Below, piece after piece: positions 7,623 through 16,132 of a stretch of DNA of 38,090 bases. The translations under genes and the position numbers were made by a program. Within the stretch, counting starts at the first letter, position 1. Every line of letters begins with the position of its first letter. The notes below the pieces were generated by a model, which worked only from the letters and a program-made list of their open reading frames with translations, ran no database searches and was not told where the DNA came from. The stretch is from an uncultured Akkermansia sp. (GTDB lineage: Bacteria; Verrucomicrobiota; Verrucomicrobiia; Verrucomicrobiales; Akkermansiaceae): the NCBI GenBank assembly GCA_904501975.1, contig CAJGCZ010000022.1:1-38090 (forward strand), written 5' to 3'.

Positions 7623-8327
7623 ATGCTCACAGATTATCGTCTTTACCGCACCTGCGTCTATCCTCTGGCTATCTTCATGGGGTTTAGCCTGCTGTTGGGC
7701 TTTGGGGGAGAAGCCATTAAATGGGACCACCCGGATGCGACATGGATTCAGCGAGCACCGGAGATGCTGGTATACCCGCTGCAAACCTTGGTGTGCGGAT
7801 GGTGGCTGTGGCATGTGCGCCGCGAGCTCAGCTTAGATTGGGCGCTCAAGCCCTGCCTGTTAGCCATACCGTTCGGGTTGGTGGGCATTGCGCTGTGGAT
7901 GGTGCCCTATTTTGCCGGATGGATACCGAACGAAGGCAACGGTTTTATGCCCGAAAAAGTATTCGGGCACGACACCGCGTTAACCCTCGCCCAATATACG
8001 ATGCGCTTTGCCCGCGCCGCCATCATTGTTCCCTTTGTCGAGGAGCTATTTTGGCGCGGTTTTCTGATGCGCTGGTGCATCAACCGAGATTTTCCGCAAA
8101 CCGTGGCCATCGGCACGCACAGCTGGGTAGCCTACGGTGTTACCACCCTGGCCTTTATGCTCATTCATGCCCCGGCAGACTGGCCCGGTGCCTTCATTTA
8201 CGGTTCTCTCACCTATTTCTTAGTTATTAAAACAAAACGCATTACTCCGGCCATTGTCATGCACGCCGTGGCTAACGGCGTGATGGGCATTTGCGCCGTT
8301 AGCTGCAATCTTCCTCACCTCTGGTAA
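7623..8327 (+). CDS. CPBP (CAAX-like) intramembrane protease
   Basis: A 234-residue membrane protein of the CPBP glutamic-type protease family (Rce1-like). Motif 1 is EELFWR (E140, E141, R145), motif 2 has His182 in FMLIHAP, and motif 3 is HAVAN (H214, N218). About six hydrophobic segments are visible. It resembles the subgroup annotated as CAAX prenyl protease-related proteins found with exosortase systems, but no exosortase or PEP-CTERM gene is in the window. The ATG lies 20 bp beyond the right arm of the four-helix-bundle element, whose insertion may have displaced the native promoter. The next gene starts 25 bp after its stop, so the two are probably one operon. Confidence 0.82.
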   Translation: MLTDYRLYRTCVYPLAIFMGFSLLLGFGGEAIKWDHPDATWIQRAPEMLVYPLQTLVCGWWLWHVRRELSLDWALKPCLLAIPFGLVGIALWMVPYFAGWIPNEGNGFMPEKVFGHDTALTLAQYTMRFARAAIIVPFVEELFWRGFLMRWCINRDFPQTVAIGTHSWVAYGVTTLAFMLIHAPADWPGAFIYGSLTYFLVIKTKRITPAIVMHAVANGVMGICAVSCNLPHLW

Positions 8328-8352
8328 CTCTCACCTCTCTCTCTCTTCCGCC

Positions 8353-9237
8353 ATGCAAGCCTTCATTTTAGGTGCCGGTCTTGGCACGCGCCTCGCTCCC
8401 CTCAGCCTCATTCTGCCCAAACCGCTGATGCCGGTGTTCCAAAAACCGCTCATTCAGCACACGATGGACAACTTCATGAAAGCCGGGGTGACAGAGTTTA
8501 TCATCAACACCTCGTGCCTGGAGTTTGCGTGGGATAAAGCTTTCCCCTGCCCCGACCCGCAGTATCGCGGCTGCCCCGTCACCTTCAGCCATGAGGAAGA
8601 ACCTCTGGACTCCGGCGGCGGTGTGAAAAAAATCCTTCCCCTGTGGAAAGAAGGCCCCCTCATTGTGCACAACGGCGACATCCTCACCGATATTCCCCTG
8701 AGTGATTTGCTGGCAGAGCACCGCCGCAGCGGCAACCTATTGACCATGGCCCTGCGCAGCATTGACGGTAAACGCAATGTGGGCTTTGACGAAGAGACCG
8801 GCCGCATTACAGATATGCGCCACGCCCTTGGCATTAACCCCGGCACACACCAGTTTGCCGGCACCTACATTATGGAGCCGGAAGTAGCAAGCATGTTCCC
8901 GGCGGAGGATAAGTTCTCCATTTTCCCCGTGTGGCTGGAGTTGATTAAACAAGGACGCGCCGGCGGCGTGGTCTTTGACTGGGCCAACTGGCACGAAATC
9001 GGCTCCCCCGAGGCCTACCTCGACACCATCATCGAGCTCTCCTCCTCGCAACGCATTCACCCCACTGCCACTATTTCTGCCCTGGCAGAGGTGGGAGAGG
9101 ACTGCATGGTCGGGCAAGACGCCGTCATTCCTGCCGGTTGCGAGTTAGATGATTGCATCGTTTGGCCGCGCACCCATGTAGCCCCGGGCAGCTACCGCCG
9201 TGCCATCCTTACCCCGCGCATTACCGTGCAGGTGTAA
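8353..9237 (+). CDS. Sugar-phosphate nucleotidyltransferase
   Basis: A 294-residue cytoplasmic NDP-sugar pyrophosphorylase. The N-terminal GT-A-like domain has the nucleotide loop LGAGLGTRL (6-14), Lys23 in LPKPLMP, and the metal-binding Asp in HNGDILTD. The C-terminal 60 residues (IHPTATISALAEVGEDCMV) look like a short left-handed beta-helix. The closest families are mannose-1-phosphate guanylyltransferase and MurNAc-1-phosphate uridylyltransferase (MurU). The single short beta-helix does not decide between them, so substrate is left open. A role in cell-envelope sugar supply is the reasonable inference. Confidence 0.85.
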   Translation: MQAFILGAGLGTRLAPLSLILPKPLMPVFQKPLIQHTMDNFMKAGVTEFIINTSCLEFAWDKAFPCPDPQYRGCPVTFSHEEEPLDSGGGVKKILPLWKEGPLIVHNGDILTDIPLSDLLAEHRRSGNLLTMALRSIDGKRNVGFDEETGRITDMRHALGINPGTHQFAGTYIMEPEVASMFPAEDKFSIFPVWLELIKQGRAGGVVFDWANWHEIGSPEAYLDTIIELSSSQRIHPTATISALAEVGEDCMVGQDAVIPAGCELDDCIVWPRTHVAPGSYRRAILTPRITVQV

Positions 9238-9304
9238 GCGCCGCCTGCTCGCTCCTCTTGCAGCCGCACGGCAGCGCTTTCTCCCGCTCTTGGAGGGTTA
9301 AAAT

Positions 9305-9326
9305 CTAGAGTTCGCTCTAATTTTTA
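9305..9326 (+). terminator. Possible weak terminator after the nucleotidyltransferase gene
   Basis: TAGAG-TTCG-CTCTA followed by ATTTTT. The stem has 5 bp but a stable TTCG loop. It ends the upstream operon before the decarboxylase promoter. Confidence 0.45.
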
Positions 9327-9381
9327 GCAAAAAAAGAGTGTGGGGCGCGAATTTTTCTTTTCAATGCGGGTAGAGGTATGG

Positions 9382-9387
9382 TAGAAT
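9382..9387 (+). promoter_or_regulatory. Possible -10 box for the decarboxylase operon
   Basis: TAGAAT is the same -10 variant used by several other promoters in this window. The -35 region 17 bp upstream (TTTCAA) is weak. It would give a leader of roughly 84 nt before mmdA. I see no riboswitch in this leader. Confidence 0.35.
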
Positions 9388-9478
9388 GTTGCCAGCGTAG
9401 GAAGACCGCTTTGGTAGTGCTGTATACCGGCAGCCGGGGCGGAAACTTTCCACGGAACCACACTTACACAAAACGAAA

Positions 9479-11044
9479 ATGGCTATAGATCCCAAATTGC
9501 TTGAAGACCTTGAGGCACGCCGTAACAAGATAAAGTACGCCGCATCACAGGAGAAGTACGATGCACGCCATGCCAAAGGCGACTGGACCGCACGCGAGCG
9601 AATGGCCTGTCTGTTTGACCAAGGCTCTTTCACAGAGATTGGCATGCACACCAAGCACCACTGCAGCAACTTCGGTATGCTCAACAAAGAGATTCCCGGA
9701 GACGGCATTGTGACCGGCTTTGGCTTGGTAAACGGACGCCCCGTAGCAGCAGCCGCTGCAGATTTCTTGGCGCAGGGTGGTTCCTTGGGCTACATGCACG
9801 CCCAAAAGATTTGTGATGCCCAGCAATATGCCATCAAGGGCGGCATGCCTGTTATCCAGATTAACGACTCCGGCGGCGCCCGCCTGCAGGAGGGTGTAGA
9901 TTCCCTCACCGGTTTCGCTAACGTATTCTACAACAACGTAGCAGCCAGCGGTGTTGTTCCGCAGATTTCCCTCATCCTTGGCCCTTGCGCCGGTGGTGCA
10001 GCCTACTCCCCCGCACTGACGGACTTCATCATCATTCGTCGCGGTGGTGCAGCCGGCATGTACATTACCGGCCCGAAGGTGATTGAGCAAGTAACCTACG
10101 AGAAGTGCACTATGGACGAGATTGGCGGTGCGGATGTGCACGCCTCCGTCTCCGGCAACGCTCACTTTGTGGCTAATACCGATGAGGAGGCCATTGAAAT
10201 TGCCAAGAAGCTTCTCACCTACCTGCCCTCCAACAACACGCAGGACCCGCCCCACGACCTGAGCTGCCCGCTCGACATTGCTGATGATGAAGGCATGAAC
10301 GACATCATCCCCGAGAGCAACACCACCCCGCTGGACATGAAGAAGGTCATTACCCGTATGGTGGATAAAGACAGCTTCTTGGAGGTGCACGCCAACTTTG
10401 CCGGCAACGTTATCGTTGGTTTCGCCCGCATTTGCGGCATTGTGGTCGGCATCATTGCCAACCAGCCCGCCGTTAAGGCCGGTTGCTTGGATATCGACGC
10501 CTCCGACAAGGCAGCCCGCTTCATCCGCTGCTGCGACTCCTTCAACATTCCTGTAGTCAACTTGGTAGACGTACCCGGCTTCTTGCCCGGCAAGCAGCAG
10601 GAGCGCGGCGGCATCATCCGCCACGGCGCCAAGATGATTTTCGCCTACTCCTCTGCCACCGTTCCCAAGGTGACCATGATTCTGCGCAAAGCCTACGGCG
10701 GTGCCTACATCGCTATGTGCTGCAAGGGCTTGGGGGCTGATGCCGTATACGCATGGCCGACCGCCGAGATTGCCGTGATGGGTGCCCAGGGCGCCGTGCC
10801 GGTGCTCTATGGCCGCGAGCTCAAGGGCATTGAAGACCCCGCCGAGCGCGAGGCCCGCCGCAAGGAGCTGGAGGCTGAGTACACCGAGGCCTTCTACAAC
10901 CCGTACTCCGCCGCTGCCTCCGACCAGGTGACGGAGGTTATCAACCCGAAGGAGACACGCGCCAAGATTGCCCTTACCCTGCGCACCTTGCTCAACAAGC
11001 GAGAGACGCGCCCGGCTAAGAAGCACGGCAACATGCCTCTCTAA
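9479..11044 (+). CDS. mmdA: Methylmalonyl-CoA decarboxylase, alpha (carboxyltransferase) subunit
   Basis: The 521-residue protein is a biotin-dependent acyl-CoA carboxyltransferase: two crotonase-like halves with oxyanion motifs (SGGARLQEG near 137-145 and GPCAGGAAYSPA near 165-176 in the first; VDVPGFLPG near 364-372 and RKAYGGAYIAM near 404-414 in the second). Alone it could be a propionyl-CoA carboxylase beta chain. Its place before a membrane gamma/delta-like subunit, a biotin carrier and an OadB-type pump points to methylmalonyl-CoA decarboxylase. It moves CO2 from (S)-methylmalonyl-CoA to the carrier biotin, releasing propionyl-CoA. No Shine-Dalgarno precedes the ATG, only an A-rich leader. 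Confidence 0.9.
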   Translation: MAIDPKLLEDLEARRNKIKYAASQEKYDARHAKGDWTARERMACLFDQGSFTEIGMHTKHHCSNFGMLNKEIPGDGIVTGFGLVNGRPVAAAAADFLAQGGSLGYMHAQKICDAQQYAIKGGMPVIQINDSGGARLQEGVDSLTGFANVFYNNVAASGVVPQISLILGPCAGGAAYSPALTDFIIIRRGGAAGMYITGPKVIEQVTYEKCTMDEIGGADVHASVSGNAHFVANTDEEAIEIAKKLLTYLPSNNTQDPPHDLSCPLDIADDEGMNDIIPESNTTPLDMKKVITRMVDKDSFLEVHANFAGNVIVGFARICGIVVGIIANQPAVKAGCLDIDASDKAARFIRCCDSFNIPVVNLVDVPGFLPGKQQERGGIIRHGAKMIFAYSSATVPKVTMILRKAYGGAYIAMCCKGLGADAVYAWPTAEIAVMGAQGAVPVLYGRELKGIEDPAEREARRKELEAEYTEAFYNPYSAAASDQVTEVINPKETRAKIALTLRTLLNKRETRPAKKHGNMPL

Positions 11045-11070
11045 TACCCCTCTCCAATTAACCATTAGAC

Positions 11071-11532
11071 ATGATCAACGCATTCAATACACTAGCCATT
11101 ACGTGGGATGCCTTTATGAAGGCATTCTCGTACCAGCTTACGGGTATGATTGTGGTGTTCGGCTGTCTGATTCTGCTGTTTATTATTCTCACCATCTCCG
11201 GCACCGTGGCAACGCGGTTGGAGGCTAAGAGAAAAGCAGCAGCAGACGCTGCCCGTGCGGCAGCGGCAGCAGCGGCACCTGCCCCCGTGGCTCCGCAGCC
11301 GGCTACAGTGGCACCCGAGCTGACTCCGGCTCAGGTAGCAGCCATTGCTGCCGGTATTTATGATGCTGCCGCCAGCAGCATTACCCCCGAAATCGTGGCA
11401 GCCATTGCCGCAGCCGTTAAAGTAACGGTTGGCAATGAGGCCCGCATTCTGGACATTCAGCCCGTTAACACCGGCTATGCCCAGAGCGGCCGCACCGCTA
11501 TCATGAACTCTCACCTTCCCCACCGCGGTTAA
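11071..11532 (+). CDS. mmdD: Sodium-pump decarboxylase gamma/delta subunit (OadG/MmdD-like)
   Basis: A 153-residue membrane-anchor subunit. One transmembrane helix (about 24-47, GMIVVFGCLILLFIILTI) is followed by a charged RLEAKRKAA stretch, an Ala/Pro-rich linker (about 60-90) and a C-terminal domain ending in a GRTAIMNSHLPHR-type motif, as in OadG/MmdD proteins, which help assemble the complex and touch the alpha subunit. It lies 26 bp after mmdA and 55 bp before the biotin carrier gene. Low sequence complexity makes the family call rest on layout, the C-terminal motif and context. Confidence 0.82.
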   Translation: MINAFNTLAITWDAFMKAFSYQLTGMIVVFGCLILLFIILTISGTVATRLEAKRKAAADAARAAAAAAAPAPVAPQPATVAPELTPAQVAAIAAGIYDAAASSITPEIVAAIAAAVKVTVGNEARILDIQPVNTGYAQSGRTAIMNSHLPHRG

Positions 11533-11587
11533 TCCGCACCCCAAAAACATCCCTCAAAATCTTAACAATCAACACATACATAATACA

Positions 11588-11992
11588 ATGAAACAGCTCC
11601 GTATCACCGTCGCAGGCCAGACCTTTGATGTAACCGTAGAAACAGTTGGTGGCAGCCTTAACGCCGCTCCCGCCCCGGCTCCCGTAGCCGCTCCCGCACC
11701 TGTTGCAGCCCCCGCCCCGGCTCCCGCTCCCGTAGCCGCTCCGGCTCCTGTTGCTGCTCCCGCTCCCGCCGCCGGTGCAGGCACTCCGGTTCCCAGCCCC
11801 TTGGCCGGTAAGGTAGTTTCTCTCGACGTTGCTCCCGGCACCGTTGTTAAGAAGGACGACCAAATCATGACCCTCGAGGCCATGAAGATGAACACCGTTA
11901 TCAGCGCTCCCGCTGACGGCACGGTTGTTTCCTTCGCTGTAGCCGCCGGCGACACCGTTGCTGAGGGTCAGGCTCTGGCATACCTCGGTTAA
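11588..11992 (+). CDS. mmdC: Biotin carboxyl carrier subunit of the decarboxylase
   Basis: A 134-residue biotinyl carrier. A short N-terminal strand region (1-25) leads to an Ala/Pro-rich flexible linker (about 26-65, repeated APAPVA units) and a biotinyl/lipoyl domain (about 66-134) with the biotin attachment Lys100 in EAMKMN. The swinging linker carries carboxybiotin from the carboxyltransferase to the membrane subunit. The linker DNA is a run of near-identical GCTCCCG-type repeats, which may vary in length between strains. No Shine-Dalgarno precedes the ATG. Confidence 0.93.
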   Translation: MKQLRITVAGQTFDVTVETVGGSLNAAPAPAPVAAPAPVAAPAPAPAPVAAPAPVAAPAPAAGAGTPVPSPLAGKVVSLDVAPGTVVKKDDQIMTLEAMKMNTVISAPADGTVVSFAVAAGDTVAEGQALAYLG

Positions 11993-12071
11993 GCCCACCA
12001 GCGGGCTTACAGGCCCCACACGCACCGCAAGGCGTGATGGGGGTGTAACAATCTAAATATTTATTGCAACC

Positions 12072-13550
12072 ATGCAAGAACTCATTAATTCACTCCTGAG
12101 CTTCCTCAGTGGCGTGGGTCTGTTCCAGATGACCTGGCAGATGTACGTCATGTGGGGCGTGGTGGCCATTATGCTCTATTTGGGTGTGGTAAAGCAGTTT
12201 GAACCGCTGCTGATGGTGCCGATTGCCTTCGGTGCCCTTATTGCCAACATTCCGGATAACGGCATGGTCATCACCCAGGCAGAACGCGAGGTGCGCTCCA
12301 TCAACCCCGAGACGGGTGAGTACACTGAGGGCACCATGAAGGACGTCGGTTTCCTGCGCCTTCAGGTCGTTCAGCACAAGGAAGTTACCATCGATGTAGA
12401 AATCCCCGAGGGTGCAACAGATGAGGAGATTGCCCTGATTAAGGCCACTCCGAACCTGACTGCTGAGCAGCGCGCAGCCCTGACCGAGGACGAGAAGAAG
12501 TACGCCGTAGCCATGGCTGAGCCCATGAACTTTGCACCGGTATACGACGAGAACGGCAAGCTCTGCAAGGGCAAGTTCAAAGTCACCGGCCAGAAGTGCG
12601 AGGAGCTCTTGGTACTGAAGCCTGAGGGCGGTTTGTTCGACTGGATTGGCCTCGGCATCAAGTGCGAGCTCTTCCCCCCGCTCATCTTCTTGGGCGTAGG
12701 TGCTCTTACAGACTTCGGCCCGCTTTTGGCTTCTCCGAAGGCCTTGCTGCTGGGTGCAGCTGCTCAGGGTGGTGTAGCATTCACCTTCTTGGCTGCTGTG
12801 TGCTTGGGCTTCACGCCTGAGCAGGCAAGCTCCATCGGCATTATCGGCGGTGCAGACGGCCCCACCTCCATCTTCCTGGCCAGTAGCTTGGCTCCGGAGC
12901 TGTTGGGTGCTATTGCCGTAGCCGCCTACACCTACATGGCCTTGGTGCCGCTCATTCAGCCTCCCTTCATGCGCCTGTGCACCACTGAGGCACAGCGCAA
13001 GATTAAGATGAAGAGCATGCGCCAGGTATCTAAGGGTGAGAAGCTGTTCTTCTGCTTCACGGTAACGATTCTGACCATCCTCCTCTGCCCGGATGCAGCC
13101 CCGCTGCTCGGTATGCTTATGCTCGGCAACTTCCTGCGTGAGTGTAAGGTAACAGAGCGCTTGGTCACCTGCGCCCAGAATGAGCTGATGAACATCGTAA
13201 CCATCCTCTTGGGTGTATCCGTAGGTCTTACCATGCAGGGCGAGCGCTTCCTCATGGGCCAGACGGTGCTCATCATTCTCCTTGGTGTTGTGGCTTTCGC
13301 CGTTGCCACGGTTTGCGGTCTTGTGTTCGCCCAGCTCATGAACCTGGTTCCCGGCTGGAGCAAGAACCCCATCAACCCGCTCATCGGTTCCGCCGGTGTA
13401 TCTGCCGTGCCCATGGCTGCCCGTGTATCTCACAATGAGGGCCAGAAGGCCGACCGCAGCAACTTCCTGCTCATGCACGCTATGGGCCCGAACGTTGCCG
13501 GTGTGATTGGTACCGCCGTTATCGCCGGTTACTACATCTCCACGCTGTAA
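12072..13550 (+). CDS. mmdB: Sodium-pumping decarboxylase beta subunit (OadB/MmdB)
   Basis: A 492-residue polytopic membrane protein. It couples decarboxylation of carboxybiotin to Na+ export. Family hallmarks: FPPLIFLGVGALTDFGP (201-217), GIIGGADGPTSIF (256-268, with the ion-coupling Asp262) and, near the C-terminus, NPLIGSAGVSAVPMAARVS and HAMGPNVAG. Family members are usually about 370-435 residues. The extra length is a hydrophilic, Glu/Lys-rich insertion at about 62-185, between the first membrane segments and GGLFDWIGLGIKCELFPP, where relatives have only a short loop. The gene ends the operon, with a strong terminator 20 bp later. Confidence 0.92.
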   Translation: MQELINSLLSFLSGVGLFQMTWQMYVMWGVVAIMLYLGVVKQFEPLLMVPIAFGALIANIPDNGMVITQAEREVRSINPETGEYTEGTMKDVGFLRLQVVQHKEVTIDVEIPEGATDEEIALIKATPNLTAEQRAALTEDEKKYAVAMAEPMNFAPVYDENGKLCKGKFKVTGQKCEELLVLKPEGGLFDWIGLGIKCELFPPLIFLGVGALTDFGPLLASPKALLLGAAAQGGVAFTFLAAVCLGFTPEQASSIGIIGGADGPTSIFLASSLAPELLGAIAVAAYTYMALVPLIQPPFMRLCTTEAQRKIKMKSMRQVSKGEKLFFCFTVTILTILLCPDAAPLLGMLMLGNFLRECKVTERLVTCAQNELMNIVTILLGVSVGLTMQGERFLMGQTVLIILLGVVAFAVATVCGLVFAQLMNLVPGWSKNPINPLIGSAGVSAVPMAARVSHNEGQKADRSNFLLMHAMGPNVAGVIGTAVIAGYYISTL

Positions 13551-13570
13551 AAGCCCGGTAAATCATTCAA

Positions 13571-13606
13571 AAAAGCCGCAATCCTTTGGGATTGCGGCTT
13601 TTTTTT
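13571..13606. terminator. Bidirectional terminator between mmdB and pth
   Basis: GCCGCAATCC-TTTG-GGATTGCGGC is a perfect 10-bp stem with T8 after it on the plus strand and an A-run before it that gives a U-run on the minus strand. It serves the convergent mmd and leuA-pth operons. Confidence 0.92.
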
Positions 13607-13637
13607 GCGGGGCTGAAGCCCCACACGACGAAAGCAA

Positions 13638-14276
13638 TCAGCCAACAACATCGGGGGCAGCTTCAGCGGGCTTCTCCTCCTGCGGTTGTTGTGTTTTTTC
13701 TTTTTGCTTCTTTTCCTTGCGAATATTGAACTTATTGGCGGCGGCATCGAACCCCTCTGTAAGAGCGGTGATGGTGGCTGCGGCAGAGCGCAGCAAGGCT
13801 TCCTCCAAAAGCGGGCGCTCATCCGGCGCAAACTTGCCTAACACATGGCTTACCATTTGCTTTTGGCCGGGGGCACTAATCCCCACACGCAGGCGGGGGA
13901 ACTTCTCGGTACCCAGATGGGCAATGAGGGACTTCATACCGTTATGGCCGCCGGCAGAGCCACCGGCGCGCAAACGCATGGTGCCTACCGGGAAGGAAAT
14001 ATCATCGTAAATGACAAAGACCTGCTCGGGGTCAAACTTAAAATAGCGCATCAACGGCCCCACACTCTCGCCGGAGGAGTTCATGAAAGTTTGGGGCTTC
14101 ACCAGCAACACCCCGGGGCCGGAAGCCAACTCTGCCTTACGGGCTTTGTCGAGCTTCCAAACGGCCCCAAAATGTGCGGCAAGGCGATCCAGCACCATAA
14201 ACCCGACGTTGTGGCGAGTTTCTGCGTAATCGCGGCCGGGGTTTCCCAAACCGACAATGATGCGAATCGGTTTCAT
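13638..14276 (-). CDS. pth: Peptidyl-tRNA hydrolase
   Basis: A 212-residue Pth that recycles peptidyl-tRNA. It has the N-terminal GLGNPGRDYAETRHNVGF motif (about 9-26, catalytic His in RHNVG), KPQTFMNSSGESV (about 60-72) and GGHNGMKSL (about 108-116). The body ends near 188, and a Lys/Gln/Pro-rich tail (KEKKQKEKTQQPQEEKPAEA) extends it by about 20 residues beyond typical Pth; the tail is probably disordered. The ATG lies 9 bp after the leuA stop, so it is the second gene of a leuA-pth operon. Confidence 0.95.
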   Translation of the reverse strand: MKPIRIIVGLGNPGRDYAETRHNVGFMVLDRLAAHFGAVWKLDKARKAELASGPGVLLVKPQTFMNSSGESVGPLMRYFKFDPEQVFVIYDDISFPVGTMRLRAGGSAGGHNGMKSLIAHLGTEKFPRLRVGISAPGQKQMVSHVLGKFAPDERPLLEEALLRSAAATITALTEGFDAAANKFNIRKEKKQKEKTQQPQEEKPAEAAPDVVG

Positions 14277-14285
14277 GAACAGGAC

Positions 14286-15833
14286 TTAAGCTCCGATGCC
14301 GGAGAAGGTAATTTGGCGGTTAACGGCATTGAGGTAGGCGCGTGCGGAGGCTTCGATAACGTCCGTAGCAGCACCCTTGCCGGATACGGGCTTGCACTCG
14401 CACTGCCCAAACTGCACCTTCACGCTTACCTCACCCAAGGCATCCTGACCAATGGACGTGGCACGCACGTTGTAGTCCACCAACTCGCCTTGCACCTGGG
14501 TGATGCGGTCGATGGCCTTAAAGCAGGCGTTGACAGGGCCGTTACCAATGGCGCAATCGGTGTACTCTTCATCATCCTTCACCAGCGTTACCGTAGCGGT
14601 GGGCATAGCACCGGAGCCGGCAATGAATTGAATATTAGCCAAGCGCCATGTGCCGTTTGTGGTGTCAATAGAATCATCTACCAGCGAGGACAGGTCGTCG
14701 TCGTACACAAACTTCTTGCTGTCGCCCACGCGCTTAAAGCGCTCGAAGACGTGCGTGAGCTCATCATTGGAAAGCGTGTGGCCCAAGCGCTCCAAACGCG
14801 CCTTAACGGCAGCACGGCCGGAGTGCTTGGTAAGCGGCAGCTCCGTCTCGCCCCAGCCTACCTCGGCGGGGTCAATGATTTCGTACGTCTCACGCTTAGC
14901 AAGAATACCGTGCTGGTGAATACCGGAGCTGTGAGCAAAGGCATTTTCACCCACAATAGCCTTAGAGCGCTGCACAAGCATACCGCTCATGCGGGAAACA
15001 ACGCGGCTGGTCTTCACAATCTCGCGCGTGTTGAGGTTGTGCGGCTTTTCCCCCGGGGCAAAACCAAAGGGCTCGGGGCGGGTGGAAAGCGCCATAGCGC
15101 ACTCCTCGATAGCCGTGTTACCGGCGCGCTCTCCAATGCCGTTGATGGTGCCCTCCACCTGGCGGGCACCGGCCTGCACTGCGGCAAGAGAGTTGGCTAC
15201 AGCCATGCCGATATCATTATGGCAGTGCACGGAAATGACCGCCTTGTCGATATTTTTTACGTTGTCCTTCAGGTATTTAATGATGGTGTAATACTCAGAG
15301 GGGGTAGTAAAGCCCACTGTATCCGGAATATTCACCGTGGTGGCACCGGCATCAATCACAGCCTCTACCACTTGGGCCAAATAGTCGTGCTCCGTGCGGC
15401 TGGCGTCTTCGGCAGAGAACTCAATATCGTCTACCAAGCTCTTGGCCAGCTTCACGCCTTCCACGGCCATTTTCAAAATTTCCTCCTTGCTCTTCTTGAG
15501 CTTAAACTCACGGTGCAAGGGACTTGTAGCCAAAAACACGTGAATGCGGGCGCGGTCGCCGGCAGGAGCCACAGCAGCGGCAGCCTGGCGAATATCGTTC
15601 TCAACGCAGCGGGCAAGCCCCGCTACGCGGCAGGTTTTCACCGTGCGGGCAATGGTATGCACGGCCTCGTAGTCGCCCTCAGAGATACAGGGGAACCCTG
15701 CCTCAATCACATCGACACCTAGCTTTTCGAGCTGACGGGCTACCTCCAGCTTCTGGCGGAGATTCATGGAAGCTCCGGGGCATTGCTCACCATCGCGCAG
15801 CGTGGTGTCGAAGAATATCACTTTGTCGCTCAT
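14286..15833 (-). CDS. leuA: 2-isopropylmalate synthase
   Basis: LeuA makes 2-isopropylmalate from 2-oxoisovalerate and acetyl-CoA, the first leucine-specific step. From ATG 15833 the protein has 515 residues. The catalytic TIM barrel carries DTTLRDGEQCPG (9-20, metal Asp10) and SVHCHNDIGM (201-210, metal His203/205), plus GERAGNTAIEE. The C-terminal part (about 380-500) is the LeuA regulatory domain that binds leucine for feedback control. The frame extends 33 nt upstream to a TTG, but the ATG matches where LeuA proteins normally begin and lies about 28-29 nt inside the predicted transcript. No leader peptide or T-box is visible. Citramalate synthase is a less likely alternative. Confidence 0.94.
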   Translation of the reverse strand: MSDKVIFFDTTLRDGEQCPGASMNLRQKLEVARQLEKLGVDVIEAGFPCISEGDYEAVHTIARTVKTCRVAGLARCVENDIRQAAAAVAPAGDRARIHVFLATSPLHREFKLKKSKEEILKMAVEGVKLAKSLVDDIEFSAEDASRTEHDYLAQVVEAVIDAGATTVNIPDTVGFTTPSEYYTIIKYLKDNVKNIDKAVISVHCHNDIGMAVANSLAAVQAGARQVEGTINGIGERAGNTAIEECAMALSTRPEPFGFAPGEKPHNLNTREIVKTSRVVSRMSGMLVQRSKAIVGENAFAHSSGIHQHGILAKRETYEIIDPAEVGWGETELPLTKHSGRAAVKARLERLGHTLSNDELTHVFERFKRVGDSKKFVYDDDLSSLVDDSIDTTNGTWRLANIQFIAGSGAMPTATVTLVKDDEEYTDCAIGNGPVNACFKAIDRITQVQGELVDYNVRATSIGQDALGEVSVKVQFGQCECKPVSGKGAATDVIEASARAYLNAVNRQITFSGIGA

Positions 15834-15868
15834 AGCTTGGTTAATATGGTTATGGTTTAAGTCCAATC

Positions 15869-15897
15869 ATTCTACACGAGCCAACACGTGATTGCAA
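15869..15897 (-). promoter_or_regulatory. Promoter of leuA-pth
   Basis: On the minus strand, TTGCAA (15897-15892), a 17-bp spacer and TAGAAT (15874-15869). The predicted start near 15862 leaves a 28-29 nt leader without a clear Shine-Dalgarno. Confidence 0.75.
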
Positions 15898-15938
15898 GAG
15901 ATTTCGTCTGCATGACAAAAGGAACGAGGACGAATTCG

Positions 15939-16132
15939 GATTTACAATTTACGATGTACAATGTACAATTGCAAAGTTCCGCTCCCTGCGGTCGCAGGAA
16001 GAGCAAAGCATAAGCCACCGCTACGGCTCCGCGCTTTAGGCGCGGGCTGTAAGCTTAGCAAAGCTCAGCCCCACCCTGCGGCGCAGCCGCCTAACTCAAA
16101 AATTGTACATTGTACATCGTAAATTGTACATC
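15939..16132. mobile_element. Gene-less inverted-repeat element related to the four-helix-bundle unit
   Basis: A 194-bp unit has 32-bp inverted repeats at 15939-15970 and 16101-16132 matching at 31 of 32 positions. The arms are the same heptamer series as at 7101-7602 (TTTACAA, TTTACGA, TGTACAA, TGTACAA). The interior has no reading frame, only GC-rich hairpin-forming stretches including AGTTCCGCTCCCTGC (15975-15989). The right arm ends exactly at the last base of the SMUG1 stop codon. Together with the leuA leader it fills the gap 15834-16131. Confidence 0.75.

Noticed and set aside
9388..9478. Riboswitch in the mmd leader
   Set aside because: No known cobalamin, biotin or other riboswitch core was recognisable in about 90 nt.
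9545..11065. 506-residue open frame antisense to mmdA
   Set aside because: A shadow of a well-conserved carboxyltransferase gene; Gly/His/Val/Asn-rich translation with no recognisable motif.
12090..13478. 462-residue open frame antisense to mmdB
   Set aside because: A hydrophilic shadow of a polytopic membrane protein gene.
13845..15722. 625-residue open frame antisense to leuA and pth
   Set aside because: It crosses two genuine genes on the other strand and their intergenic gap. No promoter or domain supports it.
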